From the NCBI GenBank assembly GCA_033964015.1, contig CM066913.1, positions 7,496,953 through 7,560,952 of the forward strand: 64,000 nucleotides of DNA, in the 5' to 3' direction. Positions 61,801-64,000 of this stretch are shown here, in pieces. The position numbers and the translations under genes were made by a program. This stretch comes from Scolanthus callimorphus. Taxonomy: Eukaryota > Cnidaria > Anthozoa > Actiniaria > Edwardsiidae. Under the pieces are notes generated by a model. That model saw only the letters and a program-made list of their open reading frames with translations. It was not told where the DNA came from and searched no databases. Each line of letters begins with the position of its first letter. Positions within the stretch are counted from its first letter, which is position 1.

Positions 61801-63763
61801 CTAAACAAGCGAGGCCGAGCGTGCTAAATGAAAGCATGTAGCAATAGCAATTTCTCTCGGATTCTCGGATGTTAAGAGAGGCTGCTAGAAGTCCAGCTTT
61901 CCACTACATTGGTCAGCTTACCTTCGGACAGAAGCTACTGACACTACCCCTGGTGTGTCTGGCGGAGGTGGTACCGATGGAGGTGGGACAGGGGGGTGTA
62001 TTGTGGTCGCAGCGGTCACCACGCGAGAGCTAGGCCTCTGTCCATCGAACCGATAAACTGCTGGGTTATCCTAAAACGTCGTACATAACAACAGAGTTCT
62101 TCATATGAACTTCACGTTTTCAATGAACGATTCCAGCTATAACGCATGCGCGCGCTGCATGTCGGTAGATGTGGGACATTTGTCGAACAAACCGTTAAAA
62201 AAGCGCGCGCTGCATTCTGGTAGTTGTGGGACACGGGTTGGGCATTTCTGAATAAAGAAGAGCGCACGCGGTTATAGCTGGAATCGTCCATTGATTGTCT
62301 CTTGAGTTAAAGAGCTTCAGTCAGCCGCCATTTTGTCAGCCTAGCAAAACACTTAGCATCTATTTCCTGATTTAGAGATTGTAGTGCGACATGTGTATTG
62401 ATTTCAGTAAATCGAGTATTGAGTTTGTAGATGGCTATTTCGAAATTCGTTCACGTAATTGGTCGTCTAACATCAAATGAAAACAATGACAAAAGAGTGC
62501 CTAACTAGGGCCGGCTCTTTAACTTCACGCCCCTATTCACCAAGGGTTTTGGCGCAAATGGTAAAACATATCCACGGTTAAAAGATTTCGAATTCGTTAT
62601 CGGCACAGGCAATTTCGATATAGAGTGCATAAGGGGTCTAAACATATCCCTAACCATGGGCGGGAACTTGTAGAGATAATGCTGTAGAGGTTGAGGACTG
62701 AGAGTTTCTTCTGTTCTGGCGTCACGCGCGTTAACAAGTCTGATGTAAAGCTCAGCCAGGCCAGTCTGTGGAACAACAAAGACATGATGTGGCAGTTATT
62801 CAAACGGCGCGCGATGAGCCACTGTTCGCCTACTTTCACCTTTTCCAAAGTAACGCAACGCAAGCTTTGGTCAATAGGTGACGGAGTCACGTCTTGTGAG
62901 TGGACTACTTCCGTAATGGGCCCTCACAAAAAGCGCTCTCTGTAGGCGAATACGTGGGGCCGGGGCACTTCCAGCGATTGGCCATTCTCTTACCCAGAGC
63001 TCCCCCAGCTCGTAACCTCGCGGGGGAGGCTCTGGTGACAGCCACTGACGCATGCGCGAGATTTAATACAGAGCCGCTGAGAGAAAGACCTTTCAGCGCA
63101 TGCTCCAACGTTCAAAATGAGCCAATCAGCGACGGCCCTCAATTGGATGTCCCCAGAGCCTCCCCTGTGAAGTGGCGAGTGAGCCGGGGAGCTCTGGGTA
63201 CGAGAATGTCGATTGGTGATACGTGCGCCTCTCTGAAAGTCAGGGTCACAGGTTCTGCAAACCGAATGCAAAGCTTGTGACCCAAACCTCGGTTTCATGC
63301 GGGGGGTGGAATGGTCTGTGGGAAGTGTCGAGGCAGGCTCATAAAAAACGAGGCGCTTAAAGTTCTGTGACGCATGAAACCAATTTAACGCTCTGATTCT
63401 TCGCTTTTAATATTCGCAAACATCGTATTCGCTACTCACCACACGTACCTGAGGTATTCTGTTGAGCTCGTATGTGTTGAGGTACGTTTTTATTGGCGGT
63501 ACGCGGAGAGGAATTCGCCACCTACAAAATAGTCAGAGATTTTTCTTAGCCTTACCTTTAGTATTAATTATTTTTACAGAAAGGGTACGTCTTCTATACA
63601 CAAACCACAGCTAACCCACCTCCCACTTATAAGCCTGTCACTAGAGTCAAACAGATCCATCTTAGTCCACCCCCGTGAGTAGAGTTTGTGAGGGTCCTCT
63701 CCGTCTTCGGTACTGTTGGCTTGTAGCTCCACAACCAGACACAGTGTCGGTAAAGGCGCGCAT
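13836..63763 (-). CDS. CCDC17: CCDC17-family protein, large multi-exon host gene (5' end outside window)
   Basis: Twenty-three exons, minus strand, 5' to 3': 63763-63620, 63521-63449, 62765-62655, 62070-61922, 61414-61300, 59520-59425, about 52469-52319, 51303-51204, 51087-50953, 50705-50586, 40527-40493, 40277-40157, 39262-39146, 38375-38281, 24820-24552, 24087-23924, 23524-23438, 22789-22703, 20788-20702, 19797-19690, 15992-15906, 14757-14680, 14000-13836 (stop TGA 13838-13836). Apart from one indel, every junction is GT-AG and phases agree, giving about 897 residues. Landmarks: [160 protein letters not shown]. This order and these motifs fit the C2-like repeats of CCDC17 proteins; the N-terminal coiled-coil part lies past 64 kb. 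The exon at 51303-51204 needs one extra base near 51243-51246 to stay in frame. The start of the 52.4-kb exon is uncertain, and an exon could be missing before it. Confidence 0.8.
14959..15607 (+). mobile_element. Kolobok/T2-like MITE, family B copy 2, with a nested element
   Basis: Starts TTTAAAGGGAACCTGCCACGC and ends GCGTATCGTGACAGCCTCCC. The body matches 57677-57930, but it is split by an insert at about 15135-15510 whose ends (ACACTCTTTTTTTATATAAA and TTAAAAAAAGAGTGT) are themselves inverted repeats. The left part also holds short tandem CATGCGTATCTCAAATG repeats at about 14985-15036. It lies in the CCDC17-like intron between 14757 and 15906. Confidence 0.72.
16492..16690. mobile_element. 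MITE with CATAATTCTG ends
   Basis: TTTTCATAATTCTGGAACTC at the left is matched by the inverted GAGCTCACAGAATTATGAAAA at the right. The same end motif occurs at 56153-56402 (GTAATTCTGTGAACT mirrored) and, single-sided, near 14050. Confidence 0.55.
16857..17009. mobile_element. MITE with AGACCCTG..GGGCGTGA ends
   Basis: AGACCCTGTGTTCGATGGGCG is mirrored by TCACACCCATCTGACGCAGGGTCT. The interior is about 100 bp and non-coding. Confidence 0.55.
17376..18544 (+). CDS. PAN/apple plus ALK-type glycine-rich domain protein (frame break near 17755)
   Basis: The first frame (17376-17757) ends in a PAN-like module: [17 protein letters not shown]...CEINDV (cysteines near 17577, 17589, 17607, 17652). A second frame (about 17752-18541, stop TAG 18542) encodes a glycine-rich domain beginning [10 protein letters not shown] and [17 protein letters not shown], with runs of 5-7 glycines, as in the Gly-rich region of ALK/LTK. 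The frames differ by one base. One extra G in the GGG at 17755-17757 would join them as ...[14 protein letters not shown], so this is a one-base lesion or an assembly error. An acceptor-like TTTCATTACAG ends at 17394, so an upstream signal-peptide exon is likely. A secreted or cell-surface role is inferred. The gene lies on the opposite strand inside a CCDC17-like intron (15993-19689). Confidence 0.75.
19160..19355. repeat. Two adjacent inverted repeats
   Basis: GATTCCGCTAAGAAAATAGCAC (about 19168) pairs with GTGCTATTTTCGGCGGAATC ending near 19263. A second hairpin, GAATCCTATGATATCTC / GAGATATCATAGGATTC, follows at about 19291-19346. Fold-back MITE remnants are likely. Confidence 0.6.
20176..20313. 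mobile_element. MITE with GGGGCCGGTTCCT ends
   Basis: GGGGCCGGTTCCTAGAAGG is mirrored by CTTTCAGGAACCGGCCCC. The interior contains inverted TTATCC/GGATAA motifs. No clear target duplication. Confidence 0.7.
20903..21050 (-). repeat. Retroelement 3'-end remnant with hammerhead-like motif
   Basis: 20903-20935 holds CGACGAAGGGCTAACGCTCG followed by AAACGTCAGC, which resembles the hammerhead-type core (CUGANGA, stem, GAAAC) reported in Penelope-like elements, but with a C in place of the conserved U and an extra A before stem II. The block CGCCGACGCAGACCACCTAG at about 21008 recurs with small changes at 56838 (CGCCGACGCAGACTACCTA), indicating a shared dispersed repeat tail. Whether it belongs to the LINE-like fragment next to it is unknown. 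Confidence 0.45.
21075..21520 (-). pseudogene. Fragment of a LINE-type retrotransposon ORF2 (endonuclease-RT linker)
   Basis: On the minus strand, conceptual translation gives [19 protein letters not shown], a charged coiled-coil stretch, then [20 protein letters not shown] and [13 protein letters not shown]. The RARWxExGEKNxKYFxNLEK pattern is typical of the segment just before the reverse transcriptase domain in L1/Tx1-like non-LTR elements. Only about 145 residues remain, with no RT catalytic motif, so it is a truncated relic. The CGAT-rich MITE interrupts its 5' side at 21522. Confidence 0.75.
21522..22175. mobile_element. CGAT-rich MITE (TATCGAT repeats) with CCGGCGTAACAAATCGAT ends
   Basis: The left end CCGGCGTAACAAATCGAT is the inverted copy of ATCGATTTGTTACGCCGG ending at 22175. 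CATAAAT occurs on both flanks (21515-21521 and 22176-22182), a 7-bp or imperfect 8-bp target duplication as in hAT-like elements. Both terminal thirds are packed with the palindromic tetramer CGAT (for example AATCGATAAATCGATAACC), more than 25 copies in all, while the middle (about 21720-21960) is unrelated sequence. Confidence 0.85.
22203..22376. repeat. Near-perfect long hairpin (about 62-bp arms)
   Basis: CGGTCGTTTTTCAAAATGGC through GAGGCTGAGTCACATGAC (22203-22264) is repeated inverted at 22313-22376, with a loop of about 48 bp. One arm has a one-base difference near CTCAGAGAAG/CTTCTCAGGAG. It is a fold-back MITE in the CCDC17-like intron 22702-20789. Confidence 0.85.
23706..23922 (+). 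mobile_element. Kolobok-like MITE, family A copy 1, abutting a host splice donor
   Basis: AAAGAGCCTGTGTCAGCCGCC at the left, with the body matching 50344-50552 (GACAGCATAGCAACATACCA, CTAATATCGAACGAAAACAA). The right terminus is cut at GTGGCTGACATGG, right where the host intron begins (exon ends 23924, donor GTAACC). Confidence 0.75.
24855..25182. repeat. Direct duplication plus dispersed 73-bp repeat
   Basis: ACTATTTTCAGTGGTCTTCC and the following 40 bp occur at about 24856 and again at about 25122. Between them, 25046-25118 (GACTTCGCGTGAAGTGTGAC...CGCTGAACATAGT) is repeated almost exactly at 31921-31993. All copies lie in the same host intron. Confidence 0.8.
25895..26761. mobile_element. 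hAT-like non-autonomous element with ATCCCGTTCCCGGTA subterminal repeats
   Basis: The 15-bp inverted ends AGGGTCCTGAAGGGG / CCCCTTCAGGACCCT are flanked by GTTGTTG on both sides (25888-25894, 26762-26768). Subterminal copies of AATCCCGTTCCCGGTA occur at both ends in opposite orientation, a typical place for transposase binding sites. The interior holds two diverged direct copies of a block of about 170 bp (about 26040-26215 and about 26340-26525). No transposase ORF. Confidence 0.8.
27425..28001 (-). mobile_element. DNA element with CTTGGTTTTCACGTGA-type ends, minus-orientation copy
   Basis: An inverted, diverged copy of 44765-45475. Shared landmarks, read on the minus strand: GTCACGTGACCAAA, GATATTGCCATATACTTGT, GATGACATCTTTGAAAAACA, TAACGTAATACGCGTCACGA, ATGATATTTGGAATAAATGG. 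No coding capacity. It lies in the host intron 38280-24821. Confidence 0.75.
28398..28676 (-). other. Unassigned 92-codon open frame
   Basis: The minus-strand frame contains [20 protein letters not shown] and [15 protein letters not shown]. The composition looks coding-like, but there is no match I recognise and no splice support. It sits in a repeat-rich intron on the host strand. It may be a transposon ORF remnant or chance. Confidence 0.2.
29650..31665. repeat. About 107-bp minisatellite, at least 16 recognisable units
   Basis: The unit contains TTTCTGGCCCGCCAATAAAT, GACCTGCCAGCAAGCGAGCG and ACAAACTTACACGAGTAG. Units from about 30400 to 31665 are very similar (mostly 1-6 differences), while those at the low-coordinate side (29650-30300) are diverged and of uneven length. 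That is the pattern of recent amplification at one end. On the minus (host-sense) strand most units contain CGTGTAAGTTTG, a GTAAGT 5' splice-site consensus. The array lies in the host intron 38280-24821. Confidence 0.95.
32597..37240 (+). CDS. Unrecognised secreted, possibly GPI-anchored protein (frame break in last exon)
   Basis: Six exons with matching phases: 32597-32648, 33954-34016, 34169-34292, 35032-35245, 36012-36173, 36982 onward. Residues 1-20 form a signal peptide ([20 protein letters not shown]). The mature part begins [20 protein letters not shown]; later landmarks are [40 protein letters not shown] and [11 protein letters not shown]. In the annotated frame the last exon stops at 37080 (237 residues). 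The next frame in the same exon continues without interruption as [20 protein letters not shown], a Thr/Pro-rich stretch and a hydrophobic C-terminus ([15 protein letters not shown]), stop 37238-37240, about 291 residues. A 2-bp loss in the AGAGAG at 37036-37041 would explain this. Signal peptide, Thr-rich stalk and hydrophobic tail suggest a GPI anchor. No family recognised. It is nested opposite to the CCDC17-like gene. Confidence 0.72.
33026..33443. mobile_element. MITE with GACCCTTATCACGCTAATATGG ends, TA-flanked
   Basis: TAGACCC...ACGCTAATATGG at the left and CCATATTAGCGTGAAATGGGTCTA at the right. TA on both sides fits a Tc1/mariner-type target. AGGAAACGAAGTCCA near the left is also mirrored at 33383-33397. 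It lies in intron 1 of the nested secreted gene. Confidence 0.7.
34371..34906. mobile_element. MITE with internal 105-bp direct duplication
   Basis: The ends TAACCCAAATTCTTATCCGC...ACGGTAGAGTAC and GCTCTACCGTAGTGGATGAG...GGTTA are inverted. Inside, a unit of about 105 bp (CTCCAACAGTTTGCGGAGAG ... GCTGGCGAGGTACAA) is present twice in tandem at 34530-34735. Confidence 0.7.
35259..35513. mobile_element. MITE with GAGCGGATTTCACATGACTG ends, copy 1
   Basis: TA-flanked inverted ends GAGCGGATTTCACATGACTGT / ACAGTCATGTGAAATCCGCTC. A shorter relative with the same ends is at 47399-47507. This copy begins 14 bp after the end of exon 4 of the secreted gene. Confidence 0.78.
35788..35965. mobile_element. 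MITE of the CTCGTACCCAGAGCTC family
   Basis: The right end GAGCCGGGGAGGTCTGGGTATGAGAAT and the interior block CAAAATCAGCCAATCAGCG match the copy at 62985-63208. The left end is diverged. It lies directly before exon 5 of the secreted gene. Confidence 0.65.
39540..40157. repeat. About 104-bp minisatellite derived from a host exon 3' half plus donor
   Basis: About six units spaced 103-104 bp (starts near 39551, 39650, 39770, 39874, 39978, 40081). On the minus strand each carries [21 protein letters not shown] coding followed by GTGAGTACATGT. This copies the last about 50 bp of the CCDC17-like exon 40277-40157 together with its donor (AAG|GTGAGT) and the first about 50 bp of intron. The central units are nearly identical; the outer ones (39.5-39.7 kb) are diverged. 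Confidence 0.93.
40751..40870. mobile_element. Short inverted-repeat element
   Basis: GCCCATCATCACCGATAGCC at the left is mirrored by GGCTACCGGTTGATGATGGC at the right. It sits between the host exon at 40527 and the first GPCR. Confidence 0.55.
41391..42299 (+). CDS. Class A (rhodopsin-type) GPCR, intronless
   Basis: A 302-residue single-exon ORF with seven hydrophobic segments. Key motifs: [10 protein letters not shown] in TM1 (the GN of the family), [12 protein letters not shown] in TM2 (LxxxD), Cys at the end of extracellular loop 1 (QSCLYHG), ERY in place of DRY at the end of TM3 ([11 protein letters not shown]), and NPLIYCWRN in TM7 (NPxxY). The loops are short, and [20 protein letters not shown] forms a basic third inner loop. 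The pattern is near the adenosine/melanocortin-like receptors that are expanded in cnidarians; the ligand cannot be told from sequence. It lies on the opposite strand inside the 10-kb CCDC17-like intron, as the first of three. Confidence 0.9.
   Translation: MENVTDLSCPYRPYAKLTFYCTSFQTIALSTTIVSSLLSPLIVLANGTVLIALYRTASLHTPPNILLCNVLMADFLVGLIGIPVGIGWLVDYSNNQSCLYHGVVSALSLALSGASFFTIVLICLERYCALFLNLKYNTYITMRRTMLLVISIWIYLMIIACIYFSPVAYYFTKISMYYLSANLILGLIVIYITYSRIFKLVRRHQIRIQSQMSRRAGVLSTLRQRKLAVSMAYIIGSTLCCYVPVAVAFCATVLTRYQQVALETSIVTMTIGFSSSLWNPLIYCWRNAEIRTAVRNLLINMP
43174..44087 (+). pseudogene. Class A GPCR copy 2, one-base frameshift in TM2
   Basis: The first frame from ATG 43174 runs MANLTQRV...[10 protein letters not shown] and then stops at 43441-43443. 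The next frame supplies the rest: [31 protein letters not shown] (ERL/ERY-type TM3 end), [16 protein letters not shown] (TM7), ending RRGVC at 44087. Copy 3 has five T where this copy has four (43408-43411), so a single T loss breaks the frame. Everything else is intact, about 300 residues. It is about 95% alike to copy 3 by eye. Whether it is a true pseudogene or an assembly error cannot be decided here. Confidence 0.85.
44765..45475 (+). mobile_element. DNA element with CTTGGTTTTCACGTG ends, plus-orientation copy
   Basis: The ends CTTGGTTTTCACGTGTCACG (44768) and GACGTCACGTGAAAACCAAG (ending near 45472) are inverted. The interior matches the opposite-orientation copy at 27425-28001. Non-coding. 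Confidence 0.78.
45476..46440. other. Interval between GPCR copies 2 and 3
   Basis: AT-rich. The ORFs here are short with no motif. The last about 40 bp before copy 3 resemble the sequence before copy 2 (AAAAACTGAATTT), so the duplication includes a little 5' flank. Confidence 0.4.
46449..47376 (+). pseudogene. Class A GPCR copy 3, one-base frameshift in TM6
   Basis: The frame from ATG 46449 ([12 protein letters not shown]) is open through TM1-TM5, including [20 protein letters not shown] and [15 protein letters not shown]. It then shifts at GCTTATGTAAATTTG (47145-47155), where copy 2 has TAATTT, so one A is extra. Translation reads NLWFFGM... and stops at 47214-47216. The next frame (47164-47376) restores [12 protein letters not shown] and [16 protein letters not shown] to the natural end. 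Its lesion is at a different place from that of copy 2. Confidence 0.85.
47399..47507. mobile_element. MITE with GAGCAGATTTCA ends, copy 2
   Basis: TA-flanked ends GAGCAGATTTCAGATGACTGT / ACAGTCATATGAAATCCGCTC, related to 35259-35513. It lies 23 bp past the end of GPCR copy 3. Confidence 0.72.
48300..48460 (-). repeat. tRNA-like SINE remnant, copy 1
   Basis: On the minus strand AAATTCACTCGTAGTTCACTGGTTGGG corresponds to the same part of the clearer copy at 49660-49815. The flanking body (TAGAATCTTTTATTAGCATC...GGAACGAGGC) is shared with that copy. Confidence 0.45.
48740..48925 (-). repeat. tRNA-like repeat with hairpin insert
   Basis: The minus strand carries GACCCGGGATCGACTCCCGG (B-box-like) near 48755. 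Next to it AGATCCTTCATATATGGTAC at 48799 is mirrored at 48890-48912, a fold-back insert that splits AGGCGCTGGCC / GGCAGCGCC. Confidence 0.5.
48926..49354. mobile_element. Palindromic MITE rich in CCGTTTTC/GAAAACGG
   Basis: The left arm GACCCCGTCCACACTACACC...AACGAAACGGATACTTTTTG is matched inverted by the right arm (CAAAAAGTACCCGTTTTCGT...GTGTGGGACAGGG). Internal CGTCCACACTA and CGTTTTC motifs repeat in both orientations. Confidence 0.78.
49354..50253. mobile_element. Kolobok/T2-like element with about 150-bp inverted ends
   Basis: TTAAAGGGAGCCCCGGCTGT at the left and ACAACCGGGGTTCCCTTTAA at the right. Inverted similarity runs inward about 150 bp (CGTGACTCATTTTCGCTTTG / CAAAGCGAAATGAGTCGTG). 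TTAA at both edges and TTAAAGG ends fit the Kolobok/T2 MITE pattern known from Xenopus. The interior holds the tRNA-like SINE at 49660-49815. Confidence 0.75.
49660..49815 (-). repeat. tRNA-like SINE remnant, copy 2
   Basis: On the minus strand: TCATAGTGTAGTGGTTAGGG (A-box region), a variable anticodon part, then ACAGGTTCGAACCCTGACG with a perfect B box (GGTTCGAACC). The anticodon arm does not fold cleanly, and the body continues into repeat sequence, so it is not called as a functional tRNA. Confidence 0.55.
50344..50552 (+). mobile_element. Kolobok-like MITE, family A copy 2
   Basis: TTAAAGAGTCTGTGTCAACC at the left, GGCTGACACGGGCTCTTTAA at the right. TTAA lies at both edges. The body matches 23706-23922. 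The right end is 34 bp from the host exon end at 50586. Confidence 0.82.
51778..51994. repeat. 47-bp minisatellite, 4.6 units, with donor-like sequence
   Basis: Units at 51778, 51825, 51872, 51919 and 51966 (partial), nearly identical: CTTACCCTGTGACTGACGGC, then TATGGCGTGGTCGAGAGGTC and ATTTAAG. On the minus strand each unit boundary reads CACAGGGTAAGCTT, a strong 5' splice-site consensus. It lies in the host intron between 52319 and 51303. Confidence 0.95.
52500..54832. other. Intron interval upstream of the RSPH1-like gene
   Basis: Mostly AT-rich sequence with no supported gene or clear repeat, apart from poly(A)/poly(T) runs near 53128 and 53160 and a small CGTTCTAGAAGTAATGATC direct repeat at 54609/54628. 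The last about 250 bp must contain the RSPH1-like promoter; no TATA box is evident. Confidence 0.4.
54833..57193 (+). CDS. RSPH1: RSPH1-like radial spoke head protein (MORN repeats)
   Basis: Two exons: 54833-55298 (donor TCGG|GTAAGT) and 56919-57193 (acceptor TTTCTCAG, stop TAA), phase 1, 246 residues. After an acidic N-terminus ([16 protein letters not shown]) come six or so MORN repeats (YEGxxxNGxRHGxGxxxxxxG type): [85 protein letters not shown], then [15 protein letters not shown] and [17 protein letters not shown]. The C-terminus is short and acidic, then basic. The MORN number and layout fit RSPH1/meichroacidin of the radial spoke head in motile cilia; other MORN proteins remain possible. 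It is nested on the opposite strand in the 7-kb CCDC17-like intron 59424-52470. A possible AATAAA lies at 57666. Confidence 0.85.
56153..56402. mobile_element. MITE in the RSPH1-like intron
   Basis: GCACTTTTCGTAATTCTGTG (AACT) at the left is mirrored by AGTTCACAGAATTGTGAAAA (GT) at the right. Related ends are at 16492-16690. A short repeat tail shared with 21000-21050 lies at 56822-56880 in the same intron. Confidence 0.62.
57677..57930 (+). mobile_element. Kolobok/T2-like MITE, family B reference copy
   Basis: TTAAAGGGAGGCTGTCACGC at the left and GCGTATCGTGACAGCCTCCC(TTTAA) at the right, with TTAA at each edge. The body (TCGTCCCGTAACGATGGCCA, TGATAGGATGGTCTA, GCTCAGTGATCGTTCCTGGA) is shared with 13401-13625 and 14959-15607. 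Confidence 0.85.
58504..58591. mobile_element. 88-bp fully palindromic MITE with 8-bp target duplication
   Basis: TAGCCTGCG opens and CGCAGGCTA closes the element. Almost the whole length is one palindrome (ATCCGGTACACGCGAGCTTA ... TAAGCTCGTGTGTACCGGAT) centred on AACCTTTAGGGTTAACCCTA. GATAACGT flanks both sides (58496-58503, 58592-58599). Confidence 0.92.
58600..59424. other. Intron interval
   Basis: No gene, repeat array or paired inverted ends seen. A short GGGTATGAAGCGGAAC direct repeat occurs at about 58847/58873. Confidence 0.35.
59765..59841 (+). pseudogene. tRNA-like sequence, degenerate
   Basis: CCTAATAGCTCAAGTGGTAG opens a tRNA-like unit: A box TAGCTCAAGTGG, D-arm pairing GCTC/GAAC partial, B box GGTTCGGATCC with G for the usual A, and 3' strand CTTAGG pairing with CCTAAT. 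The anticodon arm (TCGGACGTACAATTCCCGA) has an extra base and lacks the T before the anticodon. It is best read as a tRNA pseudogene or a SINE head. A T-run follows at 59848, as expected of a Pol III terminator. Confidence 0.5.
60131..60526. mobile_element. CTCGTACCCAGAGCTC-family MITE carrying a nested palindromic element
   Basis: Outer ends TTCTCGTACCCAGAGCTCC and GAGCCGGGGAGCTCTGG. Nested inside at 60176-60387 is a second inverted-repeat element with about 65-bp arms (CTCGTACCCAGAGCCCGTCA ... GGCCCTGGGGGAATCC and the mirror image). The inner ends share CTCGTACCCAGAGC with the outer ones, so the two may be related families. Confidence 0.8.
60655..61275. repeat. GC-rich minisatellite, units of 18-23 bp, about 30 copies
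   Basis: Units of CCCATTGGGTCTGCCCCTCC with length variants (CTCC inserted, CTAGTG inserted). The array ends 25 bp from the host exon donor (exon 61414-61300). On the minus strand the units translate as GGADPMGG / GGALDPMGG repeats, and long frames stay open (60581-61144 and 61090-61341). Confidence 0.95.
62307..62522 (+). mobile_element. Kolobok-like MITE, family A copy 3
   Basis: TTAAAGAGCTTCAGTCAGCC at the left, AACTAGGGCCGGCTCTTTAA at the right, TTAA at both edges. The interior matches copies at 23706 and 50344 (GTCTAACATCAAATGAAAAC, GACAAAAGAGTG). Confidence 0.78.
62985..63208. mobile_element. CTCGTACCCAGAGCTC-family MITE, fullest copy
   Basis: TTCTCTTACCCAGAGCTCCC at the left and GAGCCGGGGAGCTCTGGGTA (CGAGAAT) at the right. 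The interior includes GGAGGCTCTGGTGACAGCCA and its inverted partner TGTCCCCAGAGCCTCCC, so it is doubly palindromic. It lies in the host intron 63448-62766. Confidence 0.8.
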
Positions 63764-64000
63764 CTTTAGAAATAAATGGAGAAAAAATCGTGGTTAGATA
63801 CGATTAGTGGATCTGCATTTAATGGTGATATTGCAGTGTGGTCCGGCGGGTCGATATAATGATACCATCGAACTGAGTCCGTCGCCGTCTACTTAAAAAT
63901 AATGCTACAAATCGTGACAGTTTTACGTCATCAAAACTTTTTGGGAGCTTCGCTTTTAGGCGGTGCCTAAATCTATATATTACGGCTAGTGAAATAGAGT

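Overview
The window is animal nuclear DNA. It has split genes with GT/AG introns, single-exon rhodopsin-type GPCR genes in tandem, a PAN plus glycine-rich secreted protein, and a dense load of small inverted-repeat DNA elements (MITEs). Together these fit an anthozoan cnidarian such as a stony coral or sea anemone. That assignment is inference from gene content, not a species identification.

Left end (1-8.4 kb): two genes are arranged head to head. The first exons of an eIF4E-3-like cap-binding protein run left from 1437. AATF/Che-1, a ribosome-biogenesis factor, runs right from 1740 to 8416 in 12 exons whose phases all agree. About 300 bp separates the two start codons. From 8.4 to 13.8 kb there are repeats, MITEs and one possible 146-residue single-pass membrane protein ORF.

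The rest of the window (13.8-63.8 kb) is dominated by one large minus-strand gene. I rebuilt 23 exons by joining splice sites in matching phase. The conceptual protein of about 897 residues resembles the CCDC17 family. Its 3' end is at 13836 and its 5' part lies beyond the right edge. Its introns hold opposite-strand genes: a PAN/glycine-rich protein (17.4-18.5 kb), an unrecognised secreted, possibly GPI-anchored protein (32.6-37.2 kb), three class A GPCR genes (41.4-47.4 kb, two of them frameshifted near-identical copies), and an RSPH1-like MORN-repeat radial-spoke protein (54.8-57.2 kb).

The host introns also carry four minisatellite arrays. Three of them (47, about 104 and about 107 bp units) contain a 5' splice-site consensus in nearly every unit, on the host-sense strand. 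One array is made of copies of the 3' half of a host exon plus its donor. Five otherwise intact coding regions contain 1-2 base indels, mostly at homopolymers or short repeats, so assembly error has to be separated from real gene decay. Several MITE families recur: TTAA-flanked Kolobok/T2-like elements, TAGCCTGCG-ended elements with 8-9 bp target duplications, a CGAT-rich element inserted in or beside a LINE fragment, and others. I see no rRNA, CRISPR or prokaryotic operon structure.
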